Positions 43,420-52,337 of a DNA stretch of 64,000 bases are shown one piece after another. The stretch's first letter is position 1. Each line of letters begins with the position of its first letter. Origin of the DNA: CALLVF01 sp964632205 (GTDB taxonomy: Bacteria > Patescibacteriota > Microgenomatia > UBA1406 > GWC2-37-13); the NCBI GenBank assembly GCA_964632205.1, contig CAZWBE010000001.1, positions 62,001-126,000 of the forward strand. The letters run 5' to 3'. Below the pieces are notes generated by a model. It did no database searches, was not told the DNA's origin, and worked only from the letters and a program-made list of their open reading frames with translations. Position numbers and translations under genes: made by a program.

Positions 43420-44124
43420 ATGAACAATATTAATACTCAAATAGAACAACTTTTTAAGCTAGGAGCTCATCTTGGCCATAAAACTAATCGAGTTCACCCA
43501 AAGGCAAAAAAATATATTTATACGATACAGAACGGTGTTTCTATTATTGATCTTACAAAAACAGTTGATTTATTAAAAAAAGCAAAAGAGTTTATCACGA
43601 AAACTGCCAAAGAAAGAAAAACCCTTTTAATAGTATTTACAAAAAAAACTGCTAATCCAGTTGTCTTTGATCTGTGTCAAAAAAACAACATACCGGTTAT
43701 AACAGTTAAATGGCCAGCTGGTCTCCTTACTAATTTTGAAAATATTATCAAAAATGTTGAAAAATTAAAAGCGATGAAAGAAGAAAAAGAAAGTGGTCGA
43801 TGGGAAAATTTTACTAAACATGAACAAGTTAAATTAAACAAACATCTTCGCCGGTTAGAAAAATTTTATGGTGGAATCTTAAATTTGAAGAAAATCCCCG
43901 ATGTTATTTTTATTGTTGACATTAAAAAAGAAAAAAATGCTGTTAAAGAAGCGCAGCGATTAGGAATTCCTATCGTCGCCGTCGTTGATACGAACTCTGA
44001 CCCAACCTCAGTTGCTTATCCCATTCCCGCCAATGATGATTCAACCGAAAGCGCAAACTTTTTTGTTAATGAAATTATCGAAGCTTATAAAACAGGCTTG
44101 AAGATAAGTCAACCCGAAAAATGA
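43420..44124 (+). CDS. rpsB: 30S ribosomal protein uS2
   Basis: 234 residues with LFKLGAHLGHKTNRVHPKAK, YIYTIQNGVSIIDLTKT, the coiled-coil insert around FYGGILNLKKIPDVIFIVD and GIPIVAVVDTNSDPTSVAYPIPANDDS, all standard for uS2. It is a late-binding small-subunit protein and is followed by tsf as in most bacteria. Confidence 0.96.
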   Translation: MNNINTQIEQLFKLGAHLGHKTNRVHPKAKKYIYTIQNGVSIIDLTKTVDLLKKAKEFITKTAKERKTLLIVFTKKTANPVVFDLCQKNNIPVITVKWPAGLLTNFENIIKNVEKLKAMKEEKESGRWENFTKHEQVKLNKHLRRLEKFYGGILNLKKIPDVIFIVDIKKEKNAVKEAQRLGIPIVAVVDTNSDPTSVAYPIPANDDSTESANFFVNEIIEAYKTGLKISQPEK

Positions 44125-44157
44125 ACAAGTGTTAAACTTGACAATTTTATAAAAGCT

Positions 44158-44616
44158 ATGACAAACAATTTTGATGTTGAAAAACTAAAAAAACTTCGCC
44201 AAGAGACTGGTGTTTCTTTTTCTCTTTGTAAAAAAGCTCTTGAGGAATCAAATAATGATTTAGAAGCGGCTAAAAAACTTCTTAAAAAATGGGGAGAAGA
44301 TAAGATTAAAGACAAAAGTAATCGCCAACCAACTGAAGGAGTAATTTCTGCCTACATTCACCATAATAAAAAAATTGCTAGCTTTATTCAACTTGATTGT
44401 GAAACTGATTTTGTTGCCGCTAATCCTGATTTTCAGAAATTAGCCGACGAACTGGCAATGCAAGTTTCCTCCATGAACCCAGAAAATATTGAAGAACTTC
44501 TCAACCAGGATTATATCCGTGATCCCAGTAAAAAGGTTGGTGACCTAATAAAAGAAGCTGTTTTAAAATTCGGAGAAAATATTAAAATAAATAGATTTAT
44601 TCGGTGGAGTATTTAA
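44158..44616 (+). CDS. tsf: Elongation factor Ts, unusually short
   Basis: The protein has the EF-Ts N-terminal UBA-like domain (KLRQETGVSFSLCKKALEES) and the core LDCETDFVAANPDF, whose Asp-Phe inserts beside the EF-Tu nucleotide site. The tail reads GENIKINRFIRW. At 152 residues it is shorter than the compact Thermus form (about 196), lacking roughly 40 residues in the middle of the core. It recycles EF-Tu GDP to GTP. Confidence 0.9.
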   Translation: MTNNFDVEKLKKLRQETGVSFSLCKKALEESNNDLEAAKKLLKKWGEDKIKDKSNRQPTEGVISAYIHHNKKIASFIQLDCETDFVAANPDFQKLADELAMQVSSMNPENIEELLNQDYIRDPSKKVGDLIKEAVLKFGENIKINRFIRWSI

Positions 44617-44717
44617 AATCTAAACCCATCTAAAAAAAATTAATAAAGAGCATTTTGTTTTGGAATTTAAAATTAAATCCCTTAAAATATAAAGATTTAG
44701 GAATTTAGAATTTTTTT

Positions 44718-45275
44718 ATGGATTTGATTAACCAATATCAACAACAGGCAGAAAAAACGATAGAATCATTAAAAGAAGAATTAAAATCATTTCGCACCGG
44801 CCGCGTTAATCCTAGTCTTGTAGAAAATATTTTTGTTGAAACATATGGGGGCACAACCAAACTTCGCCTGATGGAACTAGCAACAATTACCACAGAAGAT
44901 TTTCAAGCGCTCTTGATCATCCCCTTTGATCCCTCGGTTCTGACTGATATTGAAAAAGCTATTCTCAAGTCACCTTTAGGAATCACTCCACAAACACAAG
45001 CGGGAAAAATTCTCTTAAGATTCCCCCCTTTATCTCAAGAACAAAGAGAAAAGATCTTAAAACTTGTCAACCAGGTCGTCGAAGAAAAAAAACAAATGAT
45101 AAGAAATTTTCGCGATGCCACAAGGAAAAATATTAAAACAAAATTAGAAAAAAAAGAAATCAGCGAAGATGAAAAATACCGATTAGAAAAAGAGATTGAT
45201 CAGGTTACTCAAAAAATATTGATAGAAATGCAAAAAATAAAAGAGGGAAAAGAAAATGAAATTAGAGAAATTTGA
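44718..45275 (+). CDS. frr: Ribosome recycling factor
   Basis: 185 residues, normal length. ELKSFRTGRVNPSLVENIFV, the LRLMELATITTEDFQALLII turn and IPPLSQEQREKILKLVNQ-type helix are conserved; the protein forms a three-helix bundle that splits post-termination ribosomes with EF-G. Usually pyrH lies between tsf and frr; here it is missing, and 101 bases with no recognisable gene separate tsf from frr. Confidence 0.95.
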   Translation: MDLINQYQQQAEKTIESLKEELKSFRTGRVNPSLVENIFVETYGGTTKLRLMELATITTEDFQALLIIPFDPSVLTDIEKAILKSPLGITPQTQAGKILLRFPPLSQEQREKILKLVNQVVEEKKQMIRNFRDATRKNIKTKLEKKEISEDEKYRLEKEIDQVTQKILIEMQKIKEGKENEIREI

Positions 45276-45351
45276 TTTTTAGTTGGGATATAAATTAAAT
45301 TTATTAATTAATTAATTAACATTTTTATATTTTATTTTTTAATATCAATTA

Positions 45352-46443
45352 ATGGTGATTATCATATTTATTTTTATTCTTGCCCTTCTGATTCTTATTC
45401 ATGAATTAGGTCATTTTATTGCGGCGAAGAAAAACGGCGTAAAAGTAGAAGAATTCGGTCTCGGATTTCCTCCAAGAATTCTGGCAAAACAAATAGGGGA
45501 AACAATTTATAGTTTAAACATTATTCCGCTTGGTGGTTTTGTTAAATTATATGGCGAAGAATATGTAGAAGCAGACTCAAAACTGAAAAATGAAAACCCA
45601 AAACTAAAAAACAAAGCCTTTGTTTATAAAAAACCATGGCAAAAAGCGGTAATTATTATTGCTGGCGTCCTTGGCAATTTTTTACTTGGTTGGCTATTGA
45701 TCTCTTATCTTTTTACGCAAGGAATACCAGTACCAACAGACAAAGTTATTATTGAAAAAGTTCAACCAGGCTCACCAGCTCAATTAGCTGGTTTAAAAGA
45801 AAAAGACCTTATTTCTTCTCTCGTTCCTCCCAATGCTCCTAGTTCTTTTATTCCTTTAAAATCCTCAAATGATTTTATCCGTCTAACTAAACAATACGCA
45901 GGAAAAGAGATTCAACTTCTTATTAAGAGAGAAAATAAACAATTTGTGACAAAAATAATTCCCAGAAAAAAACCGCCGGCTGGACAAGGACCTTTAGGAG
46001 TAGTCATTACTTCTTTCGCGGAAAAAAAATATCACTGGTATCAGGCGCCTTTTTTTGGATTGATTGAAGCATTTAAAATAACAAAACAGATTGTAATAGA
46101 AATTGTTAGAACTATTTATCAATTTATATTATTTCAAAAACCTCAAGTTGAAGTTGCTGGCCCGATTGGCATTGCCTCCTACACTGCCAAAGCAATCACA
46201 TATGGTTATACGGCTCTCATGCAATTTGTTGCTTTATTATCACTTAATTTAGCAGTAATTAACATCCTTCCCTTTCCCGCCCTTGATGGAGGACGGTTAA
46301 TATTTGTCCTTTATGAATGGGTGACTAAAAAAAGAGTCAATCAAAAAATAGAACGTTATGTTAATCTAATTGGCATTATTATCCTTTTATCACTGGCAAT
46401 TTTAGTATCAATAAACGATATGAATAAAATAATCCGACAATAA
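45352..46443 (+). CDS. rseP: RseP-type site-2 protease
   Basis: 363 residues. The zinc motif HELGH is at about residues 14-18 in the first membrane helix, PDZ domain at about 115-205 (QPGSPAQLAGLKEKDLI), and the second metal ligand motif NILPFPALDGGRL near 300. It cleaves membrane-embedded substrates such as anti-sigma factors or remnant signal peptides. It starts 76 bases after frr, a common neighbour in bacteria. Confidence 0.93.
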   Translation: MVIIIFIFILALLILIHELGHFIAAKKNGVKVEEFGLGFPPRILAKQIGETIYSLNIIPLGGFVKLYGEEYVEADSKLKNENPKLKNKAFVYKKPWQKAVIIIAGVLGNFLLGWLLISYLFTQGIPVPTDKVIIEKVQPGSPAQLAGLKEKDLISSLVPPNAPSSFIPLKSSNDFIRLTKQYAGKEIQLLIKRENKQFVTKIIPRKKPPAGQGPLGVVITSFAEKKYHWYQAPFFGLIEAFKITKQIVIEIVRTIYQFILFQKPQVEVAGPIGIASYTAKAITYGYTALMQFVALLSLNLAVINILPFPALDGGRLIFVLYEWVTKKRVNQKIERYVNLIGIIILLSLAILVSINDMNKIIRQ

Positions 46444-46446
46444 ACT

Positions 46447-47043
46447 ATGAAATTTAAATACGAAAATATTACTATCTCAGGAGGTGTTGCCACCGGGAAA
46501 AATACTCTTTTGAATAATCTTAAACCTTACCTCCAACCTTATGGTTGGAAATTTACCTCAGGCGGACAACTTTTAAGAGACTTTACTAAAGAATACATCC
46601 AACCATTAGCCAGTCTCGTTGATAAAAAGTTTCATAATGAATTAGATAAAAGAACAAGAAGATTATTAACAAAAGAAGGTCATTATGTAATTGAAGCTTG
46701 GTTGGCAGGATTTATAGCTCGAGATTTAAAAAATACCCTACGCATCTTACTTACCTGCCGCAACGATGCTCTGCGGGTTGATCGAGTGGCTAATCGGGAC
46801 AAAGTCTCTATCGAGCAGGCAAAAAAATTTATTAAAGAAAGAGAAGAAGAAAATTTTAAAACTTGGCGTAAAATTTATGGTAATTATGATTTTTTCAATC
46901 CCAAATACTTTCATTTGATTATTGATACTTACTCTTCCGGCCCTCTGGAAACCTTAGGTCAAGTACTTGATGCTTTAGGATACGATCATACCCAAATCTC
47001 TATCCAAAAATTAGTCGGCTCATCAAAAAAACGAAAAGTCTAA
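46447..47043 (+). CDS. Cytidylate kinase-like P-loop kinase
   Basis: 198 residues with ITISGGVATGKNTLLNNL, a P-loop (GGVATGKNT), then GGQLLRDFTKEY and WLAGFIARD, and a C-terminal DRVANRDKVSIEQA lid region. This resembles the cytidylate-kinase-like family rather than canonical Cmk; it lacks the long insert. It may phosphorylate CMP or another small nucleotide. It follows rseP by three bases. Confidence 0.62.
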   Translation: MKFKYENITISGGVATGKNTLLNNLKPYLQPYGWKFTSGGQLLRDFTKEYIQPLASLVDKKFHNELDKRTRRLLTKEGHYVIEAWLAGFIARDLKNTLRILLTCRNDALRVDRVANRDKVSIEQAKKFIKEREEENFKTWRKIYGNYDFFNPKYFHLIIDTYSSGPLETLGQVLDALGYDHTQISIQKLVGSSKKRKV

Positions 47044-47057
47044 CAACTCTTATTCTT

Positions 47058-48023
47058 TTAAAACCTAAATTTTTTTTCTTGCAGTAAAGAAAATTGATAA
47101 ACTATCTCCCCGTAGTTATCAAAATCTTCTTTTTTATAAGGCAACCTAATAACTTGTCGGCGGTCACTATTTTTGTATAATTCTTGAGCGCGATGATATT
47201 CTCTCAAAAACCAAAGATAGGCTTCCTTTAATTGTGAAGCAAAACCTTCATCTAATAATTTTAAACTTAAGAAAAAATCAATCCGATCACAGGTATTGGT
47301 AGGAAGATTATATATGTTTTCTTCGGTTAAGTTAGCTATACTCCCTTGCCAGGTTTGAACAGTTAAAATATCTAATCTTCTTTGAACCGCTCTTAATGGC
47401 CCCATTTTAAAGCCCAACTGCAAACTTTTTGGATCTTCACATTCGTAATAATATTGTATCCCATCTTTAAAAACTGGCAATCCTCTATAAAAGCCATTTT
47501 TTAAAGTCTGTCTATAACTTGAAATTTGTTTCCTAAGTGCCTCTCTAATTCTCCCTCCTCTCTCATCTTGACCAACCATTTCCCGTATAACTTGCATTCT
47601 CGCTCTTAAATGAATATCTGGACTTCCCCAAACAACAATACTATTTAAAATTCTATCAGGGAAAATACTTTGAGACGAATTATTAAAAAAGGAGAGGGTT
47701 TCCCCGTCAGCCTCCACCGGCCTGATTTCATTACAGATAACTGACCCTTCTCTAAATCGAATAAATTGTGAGGGATGCCCATCAATCTTATATAATAATA
47801 ACGGATCATAAAGGAAAACTAATTCAGTTTTAGATTGAGAATGTCTCTCTTCTTTTCCATCACTACCAACCACCACAAAAGCAACTTTATTTTCCAAAGT
47901 TGCTGGTAAATTATCAATTAAATCTTTTAACTCTTGTCTCCAATTTTGGCAACAAACTCTTACTAAACCGAAATATTCTGTTAATGATAGAGAATTATAT
48001 ACATCAAAATCTTTTTTTTCCAT
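47058..48023 (-). CDS. Nucleotidyltransferase-fold protein, GlnD/DUF294-like
   Basis: 321 soluble residues. Near position 50 the sequence VVVGSDGKEERHSQSKTELV resembles the GSxGRxE...D pattern of DUF294/GlnD-type nucleotidyltransferases, although the second half of the usual metal motif (DxD) reads TEL. The rest is helical with YYYECEDPKSLQLGFKMGPL. It is alone on the minus strand, 14 bases past the convergent kinase. I do not recognise a precise family; activity may be altered or lost. Confidence 0.4.
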   Translation of the reverse strand: MEKKDFDVYNSLSLTEYFGLVRVCCQNWRQELKDLIDNLPATLENKVAFVVVGSDGKEERHSQSKTELVFLYDPLLLYKIDGHPSQFIRFREGSVICNEIRPVEADGETLSFFNNSSQSIFPDRILNSIVVWGSPDIHLRARMQVIREMVGQDERGGRIREALRKQISSYRQTLKNGFYRGLPVFKDGIQYYYECEDPKSLQLGFKMGPLRAVQRRLDILTVQTWQGSIANLTEENIYNLPTNTCDRIDFFLSLKLLDEGFASQLKEAYLWFLREYHRAQELYKNSDRRQVIRLPYKKEDFDNYGEIVYQFSLLQEKKFRF

Positions 48024-48370
48024 AAATCCATAAAAGGTTAATATTATATAATAGTGTCTTCGTCATCTTTTTCTAATTCTTAAATTTATAAAGCTTTTCG
48101 TCTTTATTATATCCTTAATCTCTATGAATCCTAAAATAATATAGGTAAAGATTTTATCTAAAAGACTAAATACAAAACATCAAAATAAGAGTGAAAAATT
48201 GAAATTAGACAATTATTCAATTAAAGAATTAACCAATAACGGGTTAAGAATAATCAATAGTTTTTTATTCCTTAGTCACTCTAGTAAAAAATGCAAATTA
48301 GAAAGTTTTTAAATTTAATTTATCTCTTTGAGTTTAAGACTTTAATCGTGTATTGTATAATTAAGAAATT
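48024..48370. other. Intergenic region, no gene recognised
   Basis: 347 AT-rich bases between divergent genes. The only clear element is TATAAT at 48356-48361 on the plus strand, nine bases before the proS ATG, giving a near-leaderless transcript. No T-box features are seen. Confidence 0.5.
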
Positions 48371-49621
48371 ATGCTCTATTCAAAGCTGTTTGGAAAAACT
48401 AAAAGAGAAGTTTCCAGGCAATTTGAAGCAAAAAGTCATGAACTCCTAACCAAGGGCGGTTTTATTGAGCAGGTGGCCGCCGGGATCTTTAACTATCTTC
48501 CCTTAGGGAAAAGAGTCTTGACAAAGATTGAAGATATTGTTAAAGAAGAAATGAATGCCATCGGTGCTCAAGAAATATTAATGCCTTCTCTTCATCCTAA
48601 AAATCTTTGGCAACAAACCAAACGATGGGAAACTGTTGATGTTTTATTTAAAACTAAAAGCCGCCTTAATCAAGAATATGCCTTAGCGCCAACTCATGAA
48701 GAGACAGTAACTCCATTAGCAAAACAATTTATTAAAAGTTACAAAGATTTACCATTAGCTCTTTATCACATCACCTTTAAATTTCGCGATGAACCCCGAC
48801 CTAAATCAGGAATCTTGCGTGGTCGCGAATTCGGCATGAAAGATCTTTACTCATTTCACGCCACTAAAGAAGACTTGATTCAGTTTTATCAGCAAGTTAT
48901 TGGAGCTTATTTAAAAATATTTAAAAGATGTGGTTTGGATAAGATAAAAATTACCGAAGCTTCTGGTGGTAGTTTTACGAAGAAATTTTCCCATGAGTTT
49001 AATGTGATAACACCAGCGGGGGAGGTTGATTTAATTTATTGTCAAAAATGTGATTTTGCCCAAAATCAAGAAATTACTCATTTAAAATCAGAGGCAAACT
49101 GTCCCAAGTGTGGTGATTTAATTAAAAATGAACGGGCGATTGAGGTGGGAAATATTTTTGACTTAGGTACCCGTTTTAGCGAGGCTTTTAATTTAACTTT
49201 TATTGATCAAGACGGACAAAAACAATTTCCTTACATGGGTTGCTATGGTATTGGTACCACCCGTTTGCTAGGAACAATTGTCGAAGTGAACCATGATAAT
49301 GATGGTATTATTTGGCCAAAAAATGTTGCTCCTTATCAAATCCATCTTATCGGTCTTAATCTTAAAGAAAAAAATATTAAAGAGCAGTGTTATCGTATTT
49401 ATCATCAACTATTAAATCAAAGACTGGAAGTTCTTTTTGACGATAGGGAAGAGGTTTCTGCTGGAGAAAAATTCACCGATGCTGATTTAATCGGTATTCC
49501 CCTAAGATTGGTCGTTTCTAAAAAAACCGGTAACAAAATAGAAATTAAAAAACGGAATGAGAATAAAATTGAGTTGCTTTCCCTAAATCAATTTGTTTCG
49601 AATGCTAAAATTCAAATATAA
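48371..49621 (+). CDS. proS: Prolyl-tRNA synthetase, short form
   Basis: 416-residue class II enzyme that charges tRNA-Pro (a tRNA-Pro is at 57292). It begins MLYSKLFGKTKREVSRQFEA, with FRDEPRPKSGILRGREFGMK as motif 2 and GCYGIGTTRLLGTIVE as motif 3, then the anticodon-binding domain with FDDREEVSAGEKFTDADLIG. The large editing insert of bacterial ProRS is replaced by a short zinc-ribbon-like segment (CQKC and CPKC). Length matches the short type lacking the insert. Confidence 0.94.
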   Translation: MLYSKLFGKTKREVSRQFEAKSHELLTKGGFIEQVAAGIFNYLPLGKRVLTKIEDIVKEEMNAIGAQEILMPSLHPKNLWQQTKRWETVDVLFKTKSRLNQEYALAPTHEETVTPLAKQFIKSYKDLPLALYHITFKFRDEPRPKSGILRGREFGMKDLYSFHATKEDLIQFYQQVIGAYLKIFKRCGLDKIKITEASGGSFTKKFSHEFNVITPAGEVDLIYCQKCDFAQNQEITHLKSEANCPKCGDLIKNERAIEVGNIFDLGTRFSEAFNLTFIDQDGQKQFPYMGCYGIGTTRLLGTIVEVNHDNDGIIWPKNVAPYQIHLIGLNLKEKNIKEQCYRIYHQLLNQRLEVLFDDREEVSAGEKFTDADLIGIPLRLVVSKKTGNKIEIKKRNENKIELLSLNQFVSNAKIQI

Positions 49622-49681
49622 AAACCCATTTAATTTATAATTTAAATATTTAAATATTACTTTTCAATTTTGGTAATTTCG

Positions 49682-50515
49682 ATGAAGATAATCGTTACCC
49701 ATCTATCTCCTGATCTTGACTCAATTGCTTCCTGTTGGTTAATTAAAAAATTTTTACCTGGCTGGAAAAAGGCTAAAATAGAATTCGTGCCAGCGGGTTC
49801 AACTTTAAATAATAAACCAGCCGATGAGAATCCAAACATTATTCATGTTGACACCGGTTTAGGACGTTTTGATCATCATCAAAGTAATAGTTTTACCTGC
49901 GCCACTAAAAAAGTTTTTCACCATCTTTTAGAAAAAAAATATCTCAAACCGCCCTATATTGAGCCTTTAGAAAGAATGGTTGAGTATATCAACGCTATTG
50001 ATCACTTTCAAGAAGTATACTTTCCCCAAGCGGAAAGTGACCTTTACGATTTCTGCCTTCACCAGATAATTGAAGGTTTAAAATCGGTGTTAAATGACAA
50101 TCTTAAATTAACTGAAATAGGATTTTTAGTCCTGGATGGAATTTTTCAAATCTTCAGAAACAAAATAATAGCTGTAAAAGACTTAAAAAAAGCCTTCATT
50201 TTTCAATCAAAATGGGGGAAATCACTGGCAATTGAGTCAAAAAATGAAGAAACAATAAAACTAGCTTTAAAGAAAGGCTTTAATTTGGTTTTAAGAAAAG
50301 ATCCAGAAAAGGGTTTTGTTCGAATTAAAACGCGACCGGACAAAAATTTAGACTTAACCCCTCTTTACCAAAAAATTAAATCCATTGATAAAAAGGGTAG
50401 TTGGTTTCTCCATGTTTCTAAAAATATGCTTCTTAACTCCTCCTCAAAAAATCCTTTTCTTACTCCTACCTCTTTATCTTTTTTAAAATTAATTGAAATA
50501 ATAAAATCTCTTTAA
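49682..50515 (+). CDS. DHH/MYG1-like phosphoesterase family protein
   Basis: From ATG 49682 the 277-residue protein starts MKIIVTHLSPDLDSIASCWL (H..PDLDS metal motif) and has IIHVDTGLGRFDHHQSN, the DHH box, near residue 58. These match the DHH superfamily, with a layout nearest MYG1-like proteins. Members cleave phosphodiesters such as oligonucleotides or cyclic dinucleotides. The C-terminal half is unrecognised. Weaker upstream starts at 49670 were rejected. Confidence 0.55.
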   Translation: MKIIVTHLSPDLDSIASCWLIKKFLPGWKKAKIEFVPAGSTLNNKPADENPNIIHVDTGLGRFDHHQSNSFTCATKKVFHHLLEKKYLKPPYIEPLERMVEYINAIDHFQEVYFPQAESDLYDFCLHQIIEGLKSVLNDNLKLTEIGFLVLDGIFQIFRNKIIAVKDLKKAFIFQSKWGKSLAIESKNEETIKLALKKGFNLVLRKDPEKGFVRIKTRPDKNLDLTPLYQKIKSIDKKGSWFLHVSKNMLLNSSSKNPFLTPTSLSFLKLIEIIKSL

Positions 50516-50532
50516 TTGTTTTTTATAACTGT

Positions 50533-50538
50533 TATAAT
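50533..50538 (+). promoter_or_regulatory. TATAAT box for rpsU
   Basis: Perfect -10 hexamer giving an approximately 45-base leader before rpsU; -35 not clear. Confidence 0.4.
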
Positions 50539-50573
50539 AATTATAAATAAACGGGTTATTTTTTTTATCTTAA

Positions 50574-50583
50574 AAAGGAGGTG
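50574..50583 (+). promoter_or_regulatory. Full-length Shine-Dalgarno of rpsU
   Basis: AAAGGAGGTG is complementary at all ten positions to the 16S 3' end (32563-32572) and lies six bases before the ATG at 50590. Nearly every other gene in the window lacks a recognisable Shine-Dalgarno. Confidence 0.9.
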
Positions 50584-50589
50584 TTTTCG

Positions 50590-50796
50590 ATGGTTGTTGT
50601 TACCAAAAAAAAAGGTGAATCAAAAGACAGTATTTTCCGCAAATTTACCAAGGTCTTCATTGAAGAAGATATTATTGGCGAAGTGAGAAAAAAACAATTT
50701 TATAAAAAACCATCTCTTGTGCGCAAAGAAGAGGAACGAGAAAAATTAAGAAAAAATCCGCAAAAATCATTTAAACCAATTACCGCTGGAAAGTAA
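50590..50796 (+). CDS. rpsU: 30S ribosomal protein bS21
   Basis: 68 residues: MVVVTKKKGESKDSIFRKFT, EVRKKQFYKKPSLVRKEEER. This is the bS21 pattern (xxGExxDxAlRRFKR...xRRRxFYxKPS). bS21 binds beside the anti-Shine-Dalgarno on the platform of the 30S subunit and affects initiation. The ATG at 50590 was chosen for its perfect Shine-Dalgarno. It is followed nine bases later by ybeY; in many bacteria rpsU also lies near RNA or replication genes. Confidence 0.9.
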   Translation: MVVVTKKKGESKDSIFRKFTKVFIEEDIIGEVRKKQFYKKPSLVRKEEEREKLRKNPQKSFKPITAGK

Positions 50797-50804
50797 AAAG
50801 TTTT

Positions 50805-51152
50805 ATGATAAATATCTTTTGTTCATCACGTTATAAAATTGAAAGAATTAAGATTAAACAAGAAATAAAGAAATTGCTTCTCGAAAAAAATCTTTCTCCT
50901 GATTGGAGTATTAATATAATCTTTGTAGGAAAAAATAAAATGAAAAAAATCTCTCAAACTTATAAAAATGAAAATATTGCTTTGCCAGTGCTCTCCTTTC
51001 CTTATCGCGAAAAACAAGACGAAAAATTTCTTTTGGGAGAAATATTTATCTGTTATCCTCAAGCAGTTCTTTTAGCGGCCCAGCGAAACAAAAAAGTTGA
51101 CGAAATAATCCTAAGTCTAATCAAACATGGAATAGATCATCTTTTAAAATAG
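50805..51152 (+). CDS. ybeY: YbeY-like endoribonuclease, C-terminally truncated
   Basis: 115 residues with NIIFVGKNKMKKISQTYKNE, VLSFPYREK and LLGEIFICYPQA, the three blocks preceding the metal site of YbeY, a rRNA-processing nuclease. The zinc motif HGxLHLxGYDH is cut short: the protein ends HGIDHLLK, so the third His and the GYDH part are lost. No frameshift that restores it is visible. It may be inactive, use another ligand, or serve a structural role. Confidence 0.75.
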   Translation: MINIFCSSRYKIERIKIKQEIKKLLLEKNLSPDWSINIIFVGKNKMKKISQTYKNENIALPVLSFPYREKQDEKFLLGEIFICYPQAVLLAAQRNKKVDEIILSLIKHGIDHLLK

Positions 51153-51200
51153 ATTAATCTGATTGACATAATAACTAACTATTTAATTTCTAAAATAATC

Positions 51201-51248
51201 TAGGTCAATTAGGTTAATTAGGTTAATTAGGTCAATTAGGTTAATTAG
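51201..51248 (+). repeat. 9-base tandem repeat upstream of dnaX
   Basis: Five consecutive copies of TAGGTCAAT/TAGGTTAAT (51201-51245) plus a partial sixth TAG. C/T variation is at one site only. Confidence 0.85.
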
Positions 51249-51274
51249 AAATTATAGATTATCTTTCTTTTTCA

Positions 51275-52333
51275 ATGTTTTACTTAAAATATCGTCCTAA
51301 GAAATTATCGGAAATTGATAACTCCCGGGTTCGCGAAATTTTGAAAAAGATTTTAGAGGGAAAAACTCTTCCTCACGCTCTTCTTTTTATCGGTCAAAAA
51401 GGAACCGGTAAAACTTCCGCCGCTCGGATTGTTGCTAAAGCAATAAACTGTCTTAATAATAAATTTAGTGGTTACTCTCCTTCAGTTGAACCCTGCAACC
51501 AATGTAAAAATTGCCAGGCTATCAATCGCGATGTCTCAACTGATGTTCTAGAAATGGATGCTGCTTCTAATCGAGGAATAGAGGAAATTAGAAATCTTAT
51601 CCAAGAAACAGCCTTTTTACCAATGACAACCAGATTTAGAGTTTTTATTATTGACGAAGCCCATATGATCACAACCGATGCCTTCAATGCTCTTTTAAAA
51701 ACATTAGAAGAACCACCAGAAACAACAATTTTCATTCTAGCAACCACCAACCCTGAAAAACTACCAAAAACAATTATCTCCCGCTGTGTTAAAGTTAATT
51801 TTGGCAAAGCAAAAAAAGAGGATATTATCTCAATGCTTAAAAGAATAAATAAACATGAAAACTTGAACTACGATGAAAAATTACTTAACTTAATTGCCAA
51901 TCATTCTGATCAATCATTTCGCGATGCCGCTAAATTACTGGAAGAGTTAACCGTCCAAAAAATTACCGACATTGAAACCGCTGAAAAATTTTTAGGAATT
52001 CGAGGTAAGAACAACTTTCTACAAATACTTGAGGAGGGAAATCCCAAAAAAACTCTCGCTTGGATTGAGGAATTTGCTGAAGGAGGAGGGGATTTTAAAA
52101 ATTTAATTGAGCAAATTCTTGATGAATTAAGATTAATTCTTCTTAACAAAAAAGGTTTATTAATTGAAGAAAATATCAAAACATCATTAACTACGAATCA
52201 AATAGTTTTCCTGATTAAATTATTAATGGAAGCATATCAAAGTTTAAAAATTACTCCCATTGAATCTTTACCTCTTGAGATTGCCATTGTTGAGTTTTAT
52301 AATAAAATTGTTAAAAATTCCAACACCACCTAA
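51275..52333 (+). CDS. dnaX: DNA polymerase III subunit gamma/tau (short)
   Basis: 352 residues: MFYLKYRPKKLSEID, Walker A GQKGTGKTSAA, zinc module CNQCKNC, Walker B/DEAH in FIIDEAHMITTDAFNALLKT, and SRC-like SRCVKVNFG. This covers the three clamp-loader domains but stops before a tau tail, like a gamma-only form. It pairs functionally with the delta prime-like protein at 14776. The 9-base tandem repeat lies just upstream. Confidence 0.93.
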   Translation: MFYLKYRPKKLSEIDNSRVREILKKILEGKTLPHALLFIGQKGTGKTSAARIVAKAINCLNNKFSGYSPSVEPCNQCKNCQAINRDVSTDVLEMDAASNRGIEEIRNLIQETAFLPMTTRFRVFIIDEAHMITTDAFNALLKTLEEPPETTIFILATTNPEKLPKTIISRCVKVNFGKAKKEDIISMLKRINKHENLNYDEKLLNLIANHSDQSFRDAAKLLEELTVQKITDIETAEKFLGIRGKNNFLQILEEGNPKKTLAWIEEFAEGGGDFKNLIEQILDELRLILLNKKGLLIEENIKTSLTTNQIVFLIKLLMEAYQSLKITPIESLPLEIAIVEFYNKIVKNSNTT

Positions 52334-52337
52334 AATT

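Noticed and set aside
51201..51248. Possible CRISPR array
   Set aside because: The units are only 9 bases and contiguous, with no spacers and no cas genes nearby.
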